From the NCBI GenBank assembly GCA_037951165.1, contig JBBDHG010000004.1, positions 310,001-374,000 on the forward strand: DNA of 64,000 nucleotides, written 5' to 3'. The stretch comes from Lophius americanus. Taxonomy: Eukaryota; Chordata; Actinopteri; Lophiiformes; Lophiidae. Shown piece after piece: positions 11,861 to 25,710 of the stretch. How positions within the stretch are numbered: position 1 is the stretch's first letter; each line of letters opens with the position of its first letter. Position numbers and translations under genes: made by a program. The notes under the pieces were generated by a model, which was given only the letters and a program-made list of their open reading frames with translations, did no database searches and was not told the DNA's origin.

Positions 11861-11879
11861 AAGAGAGAGAGAGAGAGAG

Positions 11880-12130
11880 AGCCACACAACTCGCATACAA
11901 ACCCTGTGCTGTCAGAACAAGCAGAGGTAAGACAGCAAAAGTTTCATACACTAGTCAGGTAAAATCGTACATTTAAGTCAAGTGCCATGTCAGAGAGCCA
12001 CGTTATGATGGACTGGGTAGCTTTGGGCCTGAAATTAACCAACCATGTCAACTTGGCCTAGCAGCCCCGTGCTCCAGTGTCGGTGTGCGGGTCCGGTGCG
12101 GGGCGGTTTGACAAGGAAATGTTGTGAAGC
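11880..12130 (+). promoter_or_regulatory. Probable gigyf2 promoter / CpG-rich first-exon region
   Basis: The strongest local GC and CpG cluster upstream of gigyf2 is at about 12060-12130 and includes a GC box (GGGCGG, 12101-12106). Most of the surrounding sequence is AT-rich. The first coding exon of gigyf2 begins at an AG acceptor at 13820-13821, so a non-coding first exon must lie upstream, and this is the best candidate site. No TATA box is seen. The exact start and donor are not determined. Confidence 0.35.
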
Positions 12131-13475
12131 CTGGCTGCTTGAAGGCCGCCTGGAACTATTTAGCCAACCTGTTAGCATGCTAGCTACAATGCTGAGGACA
12201 TGAGTTAACTTGCGGTAGGGCAGTGTATGTGTTTGTTATATATAATATATTACAGTATACATATTCCTATGATTAACAAGATTAGTGTCAGTACATATGC
12301 CCATAAATATCGAAACATACATTAGCATGCTTCGCTAGGATAAAACGCTGCTACCTAGCTACTCAAGCTAGTATGCTAATAAGCTAGCTGAACACCGATG
12401 GCTCTCGCCAGGACGGTGTGGCACCAGCGTGTAGTGAGAGGGACTTTAACTAGCATAGCTACATTTCTGCTGCCACAGTGTATAATTACAACGTTGCCAG
12501 CTTTTAATCGTTCGGAATTTTCGAGAAAAGACCAGGTTCGTGTTCCTTGTGATTACTTTAGTTTTCACGTTGATTGTTTAAAATATTTGACTAGTTGGCC
12601 CTCTACGTTAGCTGATGAAAAGTTAACGTTGTTAACCGTTTGCGATTTCAATTATCATGCCCAAAAGAGCTCTAGGGATTGTAGCTAACGATGCAAGATA
12701 CTTTTTTCAACAACATAACGACAGTTAATTATCGTTTATAACAGACTACGTCGTCGTGAATTACACGAAGTAACGATAGTGTAATAGCCTGCTTTCCTGT
12801 TAAATTCCCGTAAACGTTCCATAATGGACGCTTAACACAAGAGAACGTCACTTATATCCGCACAACTTTGCATAGTCATAATGACCAGATAAACAGTCGG
12901 CCTCATCCCATATTTCTGATATTACAGTAACACATGGTATAATTAATAAGCCTTTTTTGAGGAGTCGCTGTACTTTGTTTCTCTCTGCTAATAGATTACT
13001 TCAAACGAGCTACAACTTTCATGTAAACTCATCCGATCGTTCATTTTTTACTATTGTGAACGCTGATACATGTACGAATCGAGTGGAAGGATTGCCTCAG
13101 ATGTCGCTATCAGACTTAGAATCGTCGACAATTTTCTGTTTTTATTGTGAATTACCAACTTAAACGTGCTTTAAACTTCCATATGGTCAGTGGTATTGTG
13201 AGTCCCCCTTTGTGATGAATACATGAGGAATGAGTCCGTGCTTTCCTGCCAGACCTTTAAGGAAAGTATTGACCATAGAGGGATATGCAAAAGCACTATA
13301 ACTTTCTTAGCTGTATCATGACAATTTATTTTTACTTTCAGAAGTAAAGGCATTCGTGAGTTTTCATTTACAGGTGTCTGACATGCCATCCTTGCAGGCT
13401 GGGAGAGTTTCTAAATAGCTTTAGAAGGATGAAATTGTACACCCCTTGTGTGTCAGTTGGATGAGCTATAAAACC

Positions 13476-13522
13476 TTGTTACTTGTTCAAATGTATTTAG
13501 AATACATTTGAATAAGTAACAA
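13476..13522. repeat. 22-bp near-perfect hairpin upstream of gigyf2 coding exon 1
   Basis: Arms 13476-13497 and 13501-13522 are reverse complements with one mismatch (G-T tolerant in RNA) around a TAG loop. It lies about 300 bp before the first coding exon, probably in an intron or 5' leader. Confidence 0.85.
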
Positions 13523-13835
13523 AACATATGTATTCATGCCAAATTCTGATGCGTTAGACTTGGCGAATGGACTCCCTCTTTAAATTTAAACTTTGTGTAA
13601 CTATGTTTAAGAAATTAAACCTCATTTACAATTGGTTAAACAGCATGAAATTTGTTTCCTTTGGCCAGGAAGACAATTGTACAATCGTTTCTCGTGGATT
13701 TATTCCTTTCTTTTTATTCTAGGCCTTGTGCATTTATTGTGTGTCTATGCTATTTATTGACAGTACATTGTTTAATTCTGAGTTGTAATAACTTTCCCCC
13801 CTCTGTTTGTCTTATTTGTAGAACTTCAAGGAAGA

Positions 13836-16800
13836 ATGGCTGAAACCCAAACACTTAACTTTGGACCAGAATGGTAAAAACTGAAATGTGTTTTTGATTG
13901 GGGGACCCAGTCCAACTTTTCCAAACATGTTCAGATATGCCTATTGCAACCTCATCCTTAGAGCTGTCACCATGTCTCTGTCTTTTGCTACCCACTGTCT
14001 CTGTACAGGCTCCGTGCCCTGTCTGGAGGTAGCAGTGGAGGTGCTGGGAGCGGCTGCACAGTTGCCTCTCCACCCCTCTCTCCTGCATTGCCAAAGTATA
14101 AACTTGCAGACTATCGCTACGGGAGAGAAGAAATGTTAGCACTTTATGTAAAAGACAACAAGGTTTGTAGGCCTATAACTTGGCTTTTGAGGTAGTCCTG
14201 TGGGTCGGTGTCTGTTTCCTTATTTAGTTTTTCGTTTCAGAAACGAATATTGAAAAAATTAGCTGTAATTTGATTTTTTGTTTTAAGATACAAGACTCAA
14301 AAATGAAAAACAAGGGGATTTTTCATTTCAGGATCAAATAGGGATGAGGAAAACTGTTTTTCTACTTTGATCATGAAATAAATAAAATCATAAAGAGACA
14401 ACTAAATATGGTTTTGTTTTATATTTTCAGAAACCGGATGTGGTCGTTTATAAGTGCACTAAGCAAATCGCAGCAAATAGGAAATTAATTTGCAGCATTT
14501 GCAGACTGCTGTCAGTCTGAGGATATACCTAAATATAACTCATCAATTCGATAGAACGGAGTTCAGCAAAATCAATCAGTTATTATGGGACAAGGGTGCA
14601 CATTTGGAGAATTACATCAGTTTCCAGCTGTGTATAATATACAAAAATAAAATCTAAGTAACACTCGTTTTTCAATACAGTTTCTGAAACGAAATACCAA
14701 AACAGACACAAACCCCTGTGGTTGATGTGATATGATTAGAGATTATTATACTGCTGAGATTGAATTTACATCTTTTTTCGTCCTTGTGGTTCACTCAAGC
14801 CTTATACATCGGAACAATAAAACTTGTTAAAATCTTTCTTCCAGATCCCTATAGACTTACATGATAAGGAGTTCCTGCCCATATTGCAAGAAGAGCCCTT
14901 GCCTCCTCTGGCACTGGTTTCTTTTACAGAGGAGGAACAGGTAGGAATACTTTCATATTATCCGACCTCTATCTTGAAATGGTAACCCCAGGAAGCGTTT
15001 CTGAATTAACAGCTGTCCAAGATACATGCCTCAATCTATTAAACTTTGGATAATTTTTGACTTTATGTCATCTATTGGATTACACAGTGCTATTGTCAAT
15101 GTGGCTACCAAATACATAGCATTTAAAAGGAAGAACGCCCAGGGCTTATGGTTTTTGCCCCCTCCCCCATTTTGTATTTGCAGAGAAATTTTTCCATGTC
15201 TGTAAACAGTGCAGCTGTACTTCGACTGACAGGGCGGGGAGCTGGGCCAATAGCAGGGGCACCAAGAGGCCGAAGTACTTCAAGGGGTAGAGGTAAGAAT
15301 TGAAATGAGCTCATGCATGAAAGTTTCATGGTTCTTTTTTAATTTCAAGGTGGACTGGCACTGTGGATCAAGTGGTGTATTTCATGTCTTTCATATTTTG
15401 TCTTTGTAATTCTGTCACTGTAGATTCAGAAGTCTTATCAACTGGATACAGTAGATATACCATTGAAGAATTACACTAATTTGGCCACAGTTTTAGACTT
15501 GTGTTCATTATTTTCAATTCTGTGTTTTACAGTGATCTGTGGAGTTACTGTTCTTTACCTAGTGTTGGTTTGCTGACTTAAAATCACAGTTCATGAATCG
15601 TATATATTCCATTTTTAAAGGGGGCCACTGGTAGTCTGTATAAATATCGGTATTTCAATTATTGGACAATACATTCATTCAATACAGTTCATAGTGTGAC
15701 ACATGCTTTACATATAAGAAACTGCAAAAAAAAATTATATTTGTCATTGATGGAGGATGTTTTGTTCCCCAATATTGACAAGAGGAATTTTTAAAACAGT
15801 AGCTGGTTTATTGAACACCTTTTAGACAAAAAGGGAAGTGTCAAGGGCGGAATTTGATTAATCAGATAATTGATATTGTGTGTGGTGAGTTTATCAGTTT
15901 GCATGATTCGTAAGATTATATATTGACCAGAATATACCTCAAAAAATTATGATTCATAATAGTCACCTTAACACCCATGACAAATACTGCTAATGGCTAA
16001 GGTGGATATTGCTTTTGGATCACTTGCTGTGGAATATATTCAATGTTTTCTTCTGAAAATTTAGCCACATTTGTCCTTTTGATTAAAGGTTTTATCTCCT
16101 CCTTGCTATTTGCAAAGTCATTAGCAACTACACTTCTTTAGGTCATGAAACCTGTGGGGGTTTTTTTCAGGCCGGGGCAGAGGAGATGGAGGGTTTTACC
16201 AAAGAAGTTTTGATGATGTTGAAGGTTTTGGTCGTGGTGGGAGGGAGATGCATCGCTCCCAAAGCTGGGAAGAAAGGTATTACTCATTCTTTGTTTCAAG
16301 TTAAAGAGTAAAAATATGTAAAGATATACATATTTAATTTGAGTTTTTTTTCTAGATGGCCATTGGCCATTGTTTTGCAATGACCTTACAGAATGTGTGG
16401 TTTTGTATTTCCACCAGGGGAGATAGAAGGTTTGAAAAGCCAGGTCGAAAAGACCCAGGTTCGTTATAAAGTTAGTTGCTGAAGTAATTAATGCATAATA
16501 TACACATTTAAAAATAAACACTGACTTTTGTACTCCTTGGTGTCAACCTAGTCGATGCTGCTCCAGGACATTTTCAGATGAATCACAGTGAGTACATTTT
16601 TTTACATGTTTAATAATTGATTCACAGGATGTTCGGATTTCTTTGCTATGCCTAAATGTCAATAAATGAAATGTCAATTAAATTACTGCTTTTTTTTAAT
16701 TGCCAGCATTGAGTAAGAGTGCTAATCTTTTTTTAATTCAGGTTTATGTGGTATGATGATAGATTCCCTGTAATGCATTACCATACCCACTTTTTTTATA

Positions 16801-19800
16801 CAGTCAGAGGCAACTATGAGGATGGTGGAACAGGCCTGCCGAGGAAGCACGACTTCACACGTGCAGGGTATGTGAACTGGCGTTCTTCTCGTGATGATCA
16901 GAATGGTGAAGATGATGAGGGGGGCTGGCGTCTTGCTGGTTCGCGACGAGATGGTGACCGGTGGTGCCCCCCAAGCCCAGGTAGGGAGTAGATCAATAAT
17001 ATTACCAACAAATTTATCTTTGATAAATGCACTTGTTGTTTTAGATCTGTTGCATTTAGATAAAGGTGCAGACGTGTGTTAAAGCATTTTTCCCCCCATC
17101 TCTTTACCTTGCTTTAATGAAGAGATTCTCCAGCTCCCTTTGTTTTATGTTTTTATGTTGGTATGTAAGTAAAAAATGTGCTGTTATTGTATGTGGACCT
17201 GTGTCCAGCAGCATCCATGCCGAAAATGTTTGATATATATCTTTAAATAAAGAATGGTTGCACAAATCGAAACATGTTTCACCAGATGGACCTCGGTCTG
17301 CAGCATGGCGGGAACACCCAGACCAGCGTCGTCGTTTCCCATTTGATGTAAGAGAAGATGAACGTGGCTACAGGAGAACAAGATCAGGCAGTGGCAGCCT
17401 GGAGGATGAAAGGGACAGCCTCCCAGAATGGTGCCTGGAGGATGCAGATGAGGAGGCAGGCACTTTTGACTCATCAGGGGCTTTTCTCTCACTCAAGGTA
17501 GGACAAGAATTGAGATGAAGTACTGATGTCGTCTCTTTATTTGTTAATGTAACTGGGACTTTTGTTGGCTGATCAGAAGGCCACCAAGGAGCCAATCATT
17601 GAAGAGGCAGAGCTCGACTTTAAACCCTTGGATGAGTGTGAAGAAGGCATGGGGGAAGAGGATTGTCAGCCAAAGGAGACCAAAGAAACGGAAGCAAAAA
17701 GACAAGCTGAACTAAAAGGTCAGTTACTCTCATTTGTATTTGCTGATCATTTTAAATAGGTTTTTATGATGTCCAATGACCCTCTCTCATTGGACATTTT
17801 GGGAGTCTTTTATCCCAGAGTCTTGTCATTCAGATCCAGCAGGAGCATTATATGCTTACAATGTCAACCAATCTTCCGGGTCAGGCTATCTCTGGCCTTC
17901 AGATAGAACAGTGGCCACACCATTCGCCAAACATAACAAAATGAAAGACGGCATAAACAAGTGGGGCAAAGGGTAGTGTTTTCTTTTCCCTAACATATGC
18001 TTTTTTTCCACTTTCTGTTTTTAGAGTTGTTAAAAGTGTCAGAAGAGGTGTTACCTGTTGCGTCACCTGTTGTACCCCCAATCTCGGAGTCCCAGGCTCC
18101 TGCCCAGTCTCTGTCCCAAAGTCAGCTCAGCAGAACAGAACAGGAGCCTGAGAGGCCAGTTGAACGACAGCCGCCCCTCGAGCTCCCACCAGAGGCCTGC
18201 AAAGTCCCCCTGCACATCCCCATGTCAAACAGCATACATGAGTCCCTACCAAAGGCCCACATTTCAAGTACTTTAGGAGGTTGGATGTCTTCAATTTCAT
18301 TTTAAATAGGACTTGATTGCTCACTGGCACGTCCGACATGGAAAACCTCCTAATATCCTTTTTTCCTATGATTTGTTTATTTTTTTAATGCAGAAGTATC
18401 TGCCCCATCGTCAGCTGTCCAGCTCCCGCAGCAAAAGCCCATTGATGTTCCTGTGGCAATTAATAGCCCTTTGCCTTTCCCTTCAAGTATATTGACACCG
18501 AATGGAAGGCCCACGACTGTGCCACATGATACTGATGAAGATGAGGGACTGAAACATTTTGAGCAGGTTGATTAATAAGCTTTAACATGAAAATTTATCA
18601 TAAGATGTTAGTGCTATGTTCAACTACAGTTCAATAGAAAGAGAATTACAGAATGTTATATTAATTTATGTTAAGACAATAAATCAAACAATTTCTGTGC
18701 AGTAATAAATTAATTGACCAATTTGCGAAGAGAATGCAGACCCTTAAGTCTGTATTGATTTTAACAAGATTGACTGTAGTAATATCTTTATAATGTTCTC
18801 TTTGTCTCTTCTACTCAGGAGGCAGAAAAGATGGTAGCATACCTGCAGGACGGTGTGGTGGACGATGACAGACTTACAGCAAAGGCTTCAGAGAAGCTTA
18901 AGCCTGTAGGCCTAGCTCTCACCCATGAGGCTGCGCTCAAGTGGTTTTATAAAGACCCGCAAGGAGAGATTCAGGGTGAGGGAGAGGTTTTATATGCTTA
19001 GAATGTTAATTCAAGACAGTACACTTTGTTTTAATAATAATCCAGTGTTGCCCCTTGATGTCCTTTGCTATTTTTTGTGCTCTTTTAGGTCCATTCAGTA
19101 ACCAGGAGATGACCGAGTGGTTTCAAGCTGGTTACTTCACTGTGTCTCTCTTAGTCAAAAGAGGATGTGATGAAGTATTCCAAGCACTTGGAGAAATCAT
19201 GAAGATATGGGGAAGGGTACCTTTCACTCCTGGCCCTGCACCCCCACCTTTACAGGTTTACTTTTACCTTTACTGTTTCTAAATATATTATCTTGTTCCT
19301 TTTATTGAAGGCCTTACTTTGAAGTAGTGGCCAGTAATGACCAGGATGACATTCCATTCATAATTGAAAAGATTCCTCAAAATAATCCATGTAGCGGCAA
19401 TTAAATGTTTCAAGTGCTTTAACCCCGTTTAATGAGTCACTTAATACATCGTGAACAAATTGGTAAATGTCTGCTTTCCAAGTATTGTGAAACGAAATCC
19501 AAAAAGAAGTCAAGAGTGGTTGAAATTCTCTTCACAGCCCATTATGTCATCTCCCGATTGTTCTGGATGATATTAAACTGAAAGTATCACAGATAAAACA
19601 TAACATGAGTTGCATACATGCAGTTGATTAAGTGTAAAAGAAAGATTTTAGGACTTGACATGTAATGTGTCTTGTACAAGACAAAACAAGTCTAAATGGG
19701 GCCTTTAGACCAAGTGAATTGAATATGTCAAACCTCCATCAATTGGTATGAGAATCAACAGATGGTCTGAGGTCCCTGTTTTTTTTTTTTTACTTTTTAA

Positions 19801-22800
19801 GCAGATGTTGTGATTGTTTGAATGTTATATACAATATTTACTTTATTCCAACATATGTCAGTAGATAACTAACTTTATTTTTAAGGGAAAAATTACTTCA
19901 CAGATTGATCTGTATCAAGTACAAATAAAAAACAAAATGGTCAAGTAATTGCCCTGAGCAATTTTAGCCTGTGTTTAATATAAAAATGTCAGTATTTGCT
20001 CTTGTATCATTGGTGGCTTCTCAGGCTTTGTCAAAATGCTTTGATATTATGAGTGTGCAGCAGGTTTGGAGTTCACACCCAAACTTTTGTCAAGCCACCA
20101 TCTGGATTTGACCACTGGGGTTCTCTTCTTGGCTCAACATTGTCTGTTTGTGGCTACATTATACTTGTGTACTGTTTATCCTTACTGTTTATCATGTATT
20201 GCAGGGAGATGGCGATCAAGAGAGATTGAAGAGACAGCAAGAGCTCACTGCTCTCAACCTTTGCCAATTGCAGCAATTGCAATATCAATACCTCCTCAGG
20301 TACACCCATGTTGGATTTAGCACTTTTATATATCTTTTTTGTTGCTGCATGATTGTCCTTGATAGAAATATACCAATATACACATATTAAACAAGCTATT
20401 TTTAAAAATGTATTTGGATATTTACATCTTTGAAACTGGAATAAGTCACAAATTTAGTCTATACCTTACAATTAAAATTAGGATTTCTAAATCTATTTGC
20501 TTTCCGTTTTTCAGGCAGCAGTACGCTCAGGCCTTGGCCCAGCAGAAAGCTGCAGCTCTTAATTCAGCTCCTCTTCAGCAGCAGCAGCAACACCAACAGC
20601 AGATCAACCTGCTTCTACAGCAATATCAGGCTGTCAAGATGAGGTTGATAACAAATATTATTCTAACATGTGTCCTCTAAATATATTTCTACCTGTGATT
20701 CACTTATCAAAACCTTCCATCAAGGTAGCTACCATTTATTGATATCTCCTTTTTTCATTTTTGTAGAACATCTGAGAGCCTCCTACCTGCTGTTACCCGA
20801 TCCCTATCAGTACCAGATTCAGGTTCTGTATGGGAAATGCAGAACCCATCCCCTCAGGCTTCCTGCACACCAAACCTCCAACAAGCTGCTCCAAGCAGTG
20901 AGTTCCTAACTGAGATATTCCGCAGTGTTGTTTCTTTATAAATCTCACAACAGCAAAACTCTGTAACAAAAGTCTGTAACATATTGCATCACTTGTAATG
21001 CACCATATTCTGTCACTTTAATATAGCATGGGATGGCAGCAGTGTGTGGGATCTACCCATAGACTCTATGGCAAAGGCTCCAACAATTGAACAAATGCAG
21101 CAGTATGAAAAGGCCAAGTCTGCAAAGGTAGTGAGTACTCCTCACTTTCTGTTTTAATTGTCATCAGTTTGAAATGCTTTTGCCTCAAAGTTTAGACACT
21201 CTTCCAATAGGTTAAAGGGGGTGATGATACCCCAATCTCCCCCATAGTAATCTCTCTTGCATCCCTGTGGTTAACACAGTAAATACATTTTTATTTTCTA
21301 CACCCAACAGTTGGAGCTGGAGAGGCGTGAGGTACAAATGAGAGCAAAAAGAGAAGAAGAGGAGAGGAATCGTCTGGAGGAGGCCCTTATGGCTCGACAG
21401 GAAGAAGAACGGAAACGTTTGGAAGAAGAGGAGCTGGCACGGCAAAAACACGTAAAAATTCAATAATATCCCTTACATTGTTTGTCACTTTTCCATGATG
21501 GCGTTGAGATTGACTGACTGACTGAGTTGTGAATCTTAGGAGGAAGCACTAAGACGGCAAAGAGAGCAGGATGAGGCACAACGGAGGCAAAAGGAGGAAG
21601 AGGAGAGGCAGGCACAGGAGGAAGCCCTCCGCAGGTTAGAGGAGAGGCGGAGGGAAGAGGAGGAAAGAAAGAAAAGAGAGGAGTTTCTACGCAAACAGGT
21701 AAGCAAAAAAAAAACACATCATAGACTTCAGTTAGTTTCTGGATTTGTTTCTTGTCTCTCTAAATGCCAAGTCTTCTACCTCACTAGGAAGAAGAGCGCA
21801 GAAAGCAGGAGGAGGCATTGAGGAGGCGTGAGGAGGAGAAGAGGGCAGAGGAAGAGGCAGCAGCTGCAGCAGCTGCTTTGGCCCAAAAGCAAGAGGAGGA
21901 GCAAAAGCGGAGGGAGCAGGAGGCCCAAAGACAGCAGGAGCTGGAGAGACAGAGGCTGCAGCAACAGGAGGCTCTAAGGAGACTGCAACAACAACAACAG
22001 CAACAACAGCAACAACAGCAGCTTGCACAAATGAAGGTATAGGCTAGAAATGAGCAAAACAGTGAACTGGAACAAATATGTTACACATCATTTAAACAAG
22101 CTCAAATATTAACATTGAAAAATTGTCTACCTTTTTAAATTCTTACATTGGCCTGCTTCTGCTTCAGTTCGAGAGGTATCTCCTGCTTAGTTACGTTGGC
22201 AGTATTATCTTTGCTTGTACGGCCATAATTAAAGTTGCACCTGAAGCTAAGTTCCTAATGCGTTAAATGAATATTATATCAGTATGACAATGAGGTTCAA
22301 TATCTCAAAAGCTTACTTTTATTTTGTATACTTCAAGTACAAATCAGAGGCAGCCCTTTTTCACTTTGAGGCAATACCTCCACATATACCAGAGTTTGTA
22401 TTGCACCAGTAATTATACTACTTGAGGAAAGAGTGTTGGACAGTTTACCACCTGTGGTTATAGATAACAACACGTCACACTTAGAAAATGTTTTTTTTAT
22501 AAAAAGAGTAACACATTTGTAATTAGGTTTATCTTTACAACCAGTATATTTATTTCTTCAGTATTGTATGCATTCTCTGTGTAAGAAATTGTTCTGTTAA
22601 TAGTCCATTGTTCTAAAGATTTTTCTAATAAGCGAGTAAACATTGCAACTTCAGATCAACCAATGTAAATATCAGGCCTAAGCCAACTTTGGGTTAAGTT
22701 CCATCCTTTTTGAGTGCAGATAGCTACAGATCATTTGTTTGACTGAAAAAATACAGATGACGGAGAACTAGTTCCTCGATAATGAGGGCATAGAGGACCA

Positions 22801-25710
22801 GTCAGCACAAATAAAAATGTAATTGCAGTTAACAAAACACCATGACCCCCTCCTCAGCTTCCATCTTCTTCGAAGTGGGGCCACCAGTCAGCCAACACCA
22901 TAAATCAGCCCAATAACACCCTATCACTGGCAGAAATCCAGAAACTGGAAGAGGAAAGGGAACGTCAGGCACGGGAGGAGGTAAGGAATCACAGCAGGAC
23001 CATGATTTTGAACCCTGGGTGGTTATGATTGGCAGAAGTATTATAATGTCTTTCTTGAGTCTGGTCCAATTCTTATCATTTAGCCAAAATTCCAATTTAT
23101 GTTAAGTAAATCATGTCCTTCTTTTCCAATTCTACCCCTTAAGCATCAACGTCAGCAACAAGAACTCTTGAAGTTGCAGCAGCAGCTGGCTCAGCATCCT
23201 CAGTCCAAGCTGTCTGGTTGGGGAAGTGTGGCCAAGCAGCCAGCTATCACCAAATCTCTGCTGGAGATTCAAAGGGAAGAAGCCCAGCAGATGAAACAGC
23301 GGAAGGAGCAGAAGCAGCAGCAACCACAGCCGCAGCAGCCGCCACCGCCACCGCCACAGCAACACCCCATTGTCACACAACAGCTCCGTAGTCAGTCCAG
23401 AATTGTACGTGACTTATATATCTATTCCAAACAACCGTTGCATCAAGGAATGACTTGGCAAATTATTAAGTAATGAATTAGGACTCATCTCCAGAAATGT
23501 GTTATGTCAGTAACAGTATCTCATTCTTGTCACAGACATCTCTGAGTAATTCTGTGTGGGGTTCTGTGAACACAAACTCCTGTACAAACTGGAGTTCAGA
23601 CACTAGCAGCATCTGGGGCGACACCCAGAACTCTAATTTGGGTTTCTGGGATGAAGCCGTGAAAGAGGCTGTTCAGCAACCTCCCCAACCCAAGAAGAGC
23701 AGCACGCAGAAGAACAACAGAGGCAATGCCAACCTCAGGTATTTGTTAGGACGGCCAAAATAGAAAACATCATAAGCATGACTCAACATATGGACTTAAT
23801 CAATAACCCATGCAGCTTAATAACTTCCTTTTTTCTTTTTCGTGGATTTGTCTATACTTGTACAGCAATTCATTGAGTGGACGGGCCAATAAGAAGGTGG
23901 AAGAAGAAGAGAAGCTGCTCAAGTTGTTTCAAGGGGTCAATAAGAGCCAACAGGACACCTTCATGCAATGGTGTGAGCAAACTCTGCACACTCTCAACAC
24001 AGCCAACAATCTGGATGGTAAGTCTTTATAAATGTGTTTTGTAAAAGCCCAACACACACTCATCTATGAATTGCCCATACCCGCTGAACAAATTCATATT
24101 CATTATCCACCTTTCTCCATGCCAGTTCCCACATTTGCATCCTTCCTGAAAGAAGTGGACTCTCCATATGAGGTGCACGACTATGTCAGGGCCTATCTCG
24201 GGGACACTCCCGAGGCCAAGGACTTTGCCAAGCAATTTCTGGAACGTCGTGCCAAACAGAACACTAACCAACAGAAACAGGCACCACAGAACCAACAGCA
24301 AGCCGTCAGGCAGCAACAGGTAAGTGGGACTGAAGTTGGACCAGTAAGATCAAGAATTTAGATTAAGAAAGTTTGTTTTGGTGACTTAAAAAAGCCCTGA
24401 GAGTTTTGTGATGGGAAGGAGACATAATTGTCTCTCTCATATCCAAAACGAGTTTCTACCTCACCTACCAATCAAAGCACCACATCTGACCTTGCTTGGG
24501 ACATCATATTCCACGGACTACTTCTTTGAAAAGTAGTTTAACTTTGCCCTTTCTGGTTTCACTGACAATAAATTAAGATGATAGAAATTAGTCTACAAAT
24601 TCCAAATGTTCTCCTTTGCTCAGGATTCCGTTTGGGGTGGAACAGGATCTTCGTCACTTTACCAGTCCAACCATACGAGCACACAGCTACAGCGCTTCGA
24701 GACCGTCACTTCAGGGAAGAAGAAAAAGAAGCAGAAGATGGTCCGTGCCGACCCCAGCCTTCTAGGTAAGCACAAATCCCCTATCTCAGATTTTTGATTG
24801 CTGCTAGTGCTGCAGTTTGACGATTGCAATCTTCATGAAAGTTTTTCACACTTAAGTTAAAAACTTTCTATTCACTCTAACTAGCTAAGAGAGGCTGAAT
24901 ACTCACTTGCACCTTGCCTCACACTTCTGCACCGCTACCCTTCTTTTGAAATGCTGTGTTTCACTTCCTTCTATACAAAATACATAAATAATAGAAATAG
25001 GATATACACAGAAAGAAACTTTACAGCCTGCTGCCAAACTGAGAATGTGCTGCTTTTTTCTGTTCCCCTTCAACGCTTCACTCACTGTATTTTGCATTAA
25101 AATGTGCAATTTGTTCCCTATAACGACTGAAAGCCCCATAAACTCCAGTTAATCGCTTTTCACTGTACGGATGGTATGAAGTACCTGTTCCAGGTTTGTC
25201 CTGTTGTGGAAGAATTTTTGCCATGCCCAAAATCACCAGCACCGAAATCATTAGAATTTACAAAAATGATGACACATCTAAAACTTTATTTATGTATTTT
25301 ATAGACATGTGTAGATGGTGATGACATTTTTAAGAAAAGACAGGTCATCATCACAACACTGAAATAAAGTATGGAAACAGGTCTGACTATGAAAGAGGTA
25401 AGAGAATAAAGTTAGTTGTTTTTTTTAAATGGCGATTTGTTATAATCATACAGACATCCTCCTGGAATGTGTTCAGAACAGTAATGACATGAATATATTC
25501 AAAGTGTCTTGGGATCTCACAAAATATGACAACCAACATTTGAAGCTTCACTTAAAACACTTCATTAAAAGCTTCAAATGAGAATATAGAGCTATATTTT
25601 TTTCGTCTAATAACCTTATTGAAACTCTGTTTAATGTTTCAGGTTTTTCTGTGAACGCATCTTCTGAGAGACTGAATATGGGAGAGATCGAGACTTTGGA
25701 GGACTTTTAA
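13836..25710 (+). CDS. gigyf2: GRB10-interacting GYF protein 2 (translation repression scaffold)
   Basis: Cytoplasmic scaffold that binds 4EHP (eIF4E2) and represses capped mRNAs, also during ribosome-collision control. Twenty-eight coding exons join in frame to 1332 aa (human about 1299): 13836-13873, 14009-14162, 14845-14940, 15184-15292, 16171-16276, 16418-16458, 16552-16587, 16804-16980, 17286-17497, 17577-17718, 18025-18267, 18394-18566, 18819-18975, 19089-19255, 20205-20299, 20515-20643, 20767-20897, 21027-21127, 21311-21451, 21540-21698, 21788-22036, 22858-22980, 23144-23404, 23536-23738, 23866-24017, 24126-24319, 24624-24765, 25643-25710. The start MAETQTLNFGPEW matches the family. 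Visible parts: 4EHP-binding YGREEML (residues 50-56), RG-rich stretch (about 110-160), GYF domain (about 549-610) with WFY and GPF-x4-M-x2-W-x3-GYF, E/R-rich coiled coil (about 745-935), Q tracts, C-terminal region with KVEEEEKLLKLFQG, and the end MGEIETLEDF. Exon 11 uses a weaker GTACTT donor, chosen because it keeps the frame. The transcript is tandem with snorc. No kcnj13 frame is nested in the introns. Confidence 0.97.
25537..25580. repeat. 12-bp perfect inverted repeat in the last gigyf2 intron
   Basis: CATTTGAAGCTT (25537-25548) and AAGCTTCAAATG (25569-25580) flank a 20-nt spacer, about 60 bp before the last exon. Confidence 0.75.

Noticed and set aside
18267..18280. Alternative donor AG|GTTGGA at the end of gigyf2 exon 11
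   Set aside because: It would break the reading frame into exon 12, whereas the GTACTT donor after 18267 keeps it.
21732..22028. Minus-strand open frame rich in Ala, Val and Pro
   Set aside because: Antisense shadow of the gigyf2 coiled-coil exon; its composition follows from the E/Q-rich codons on the other strand.
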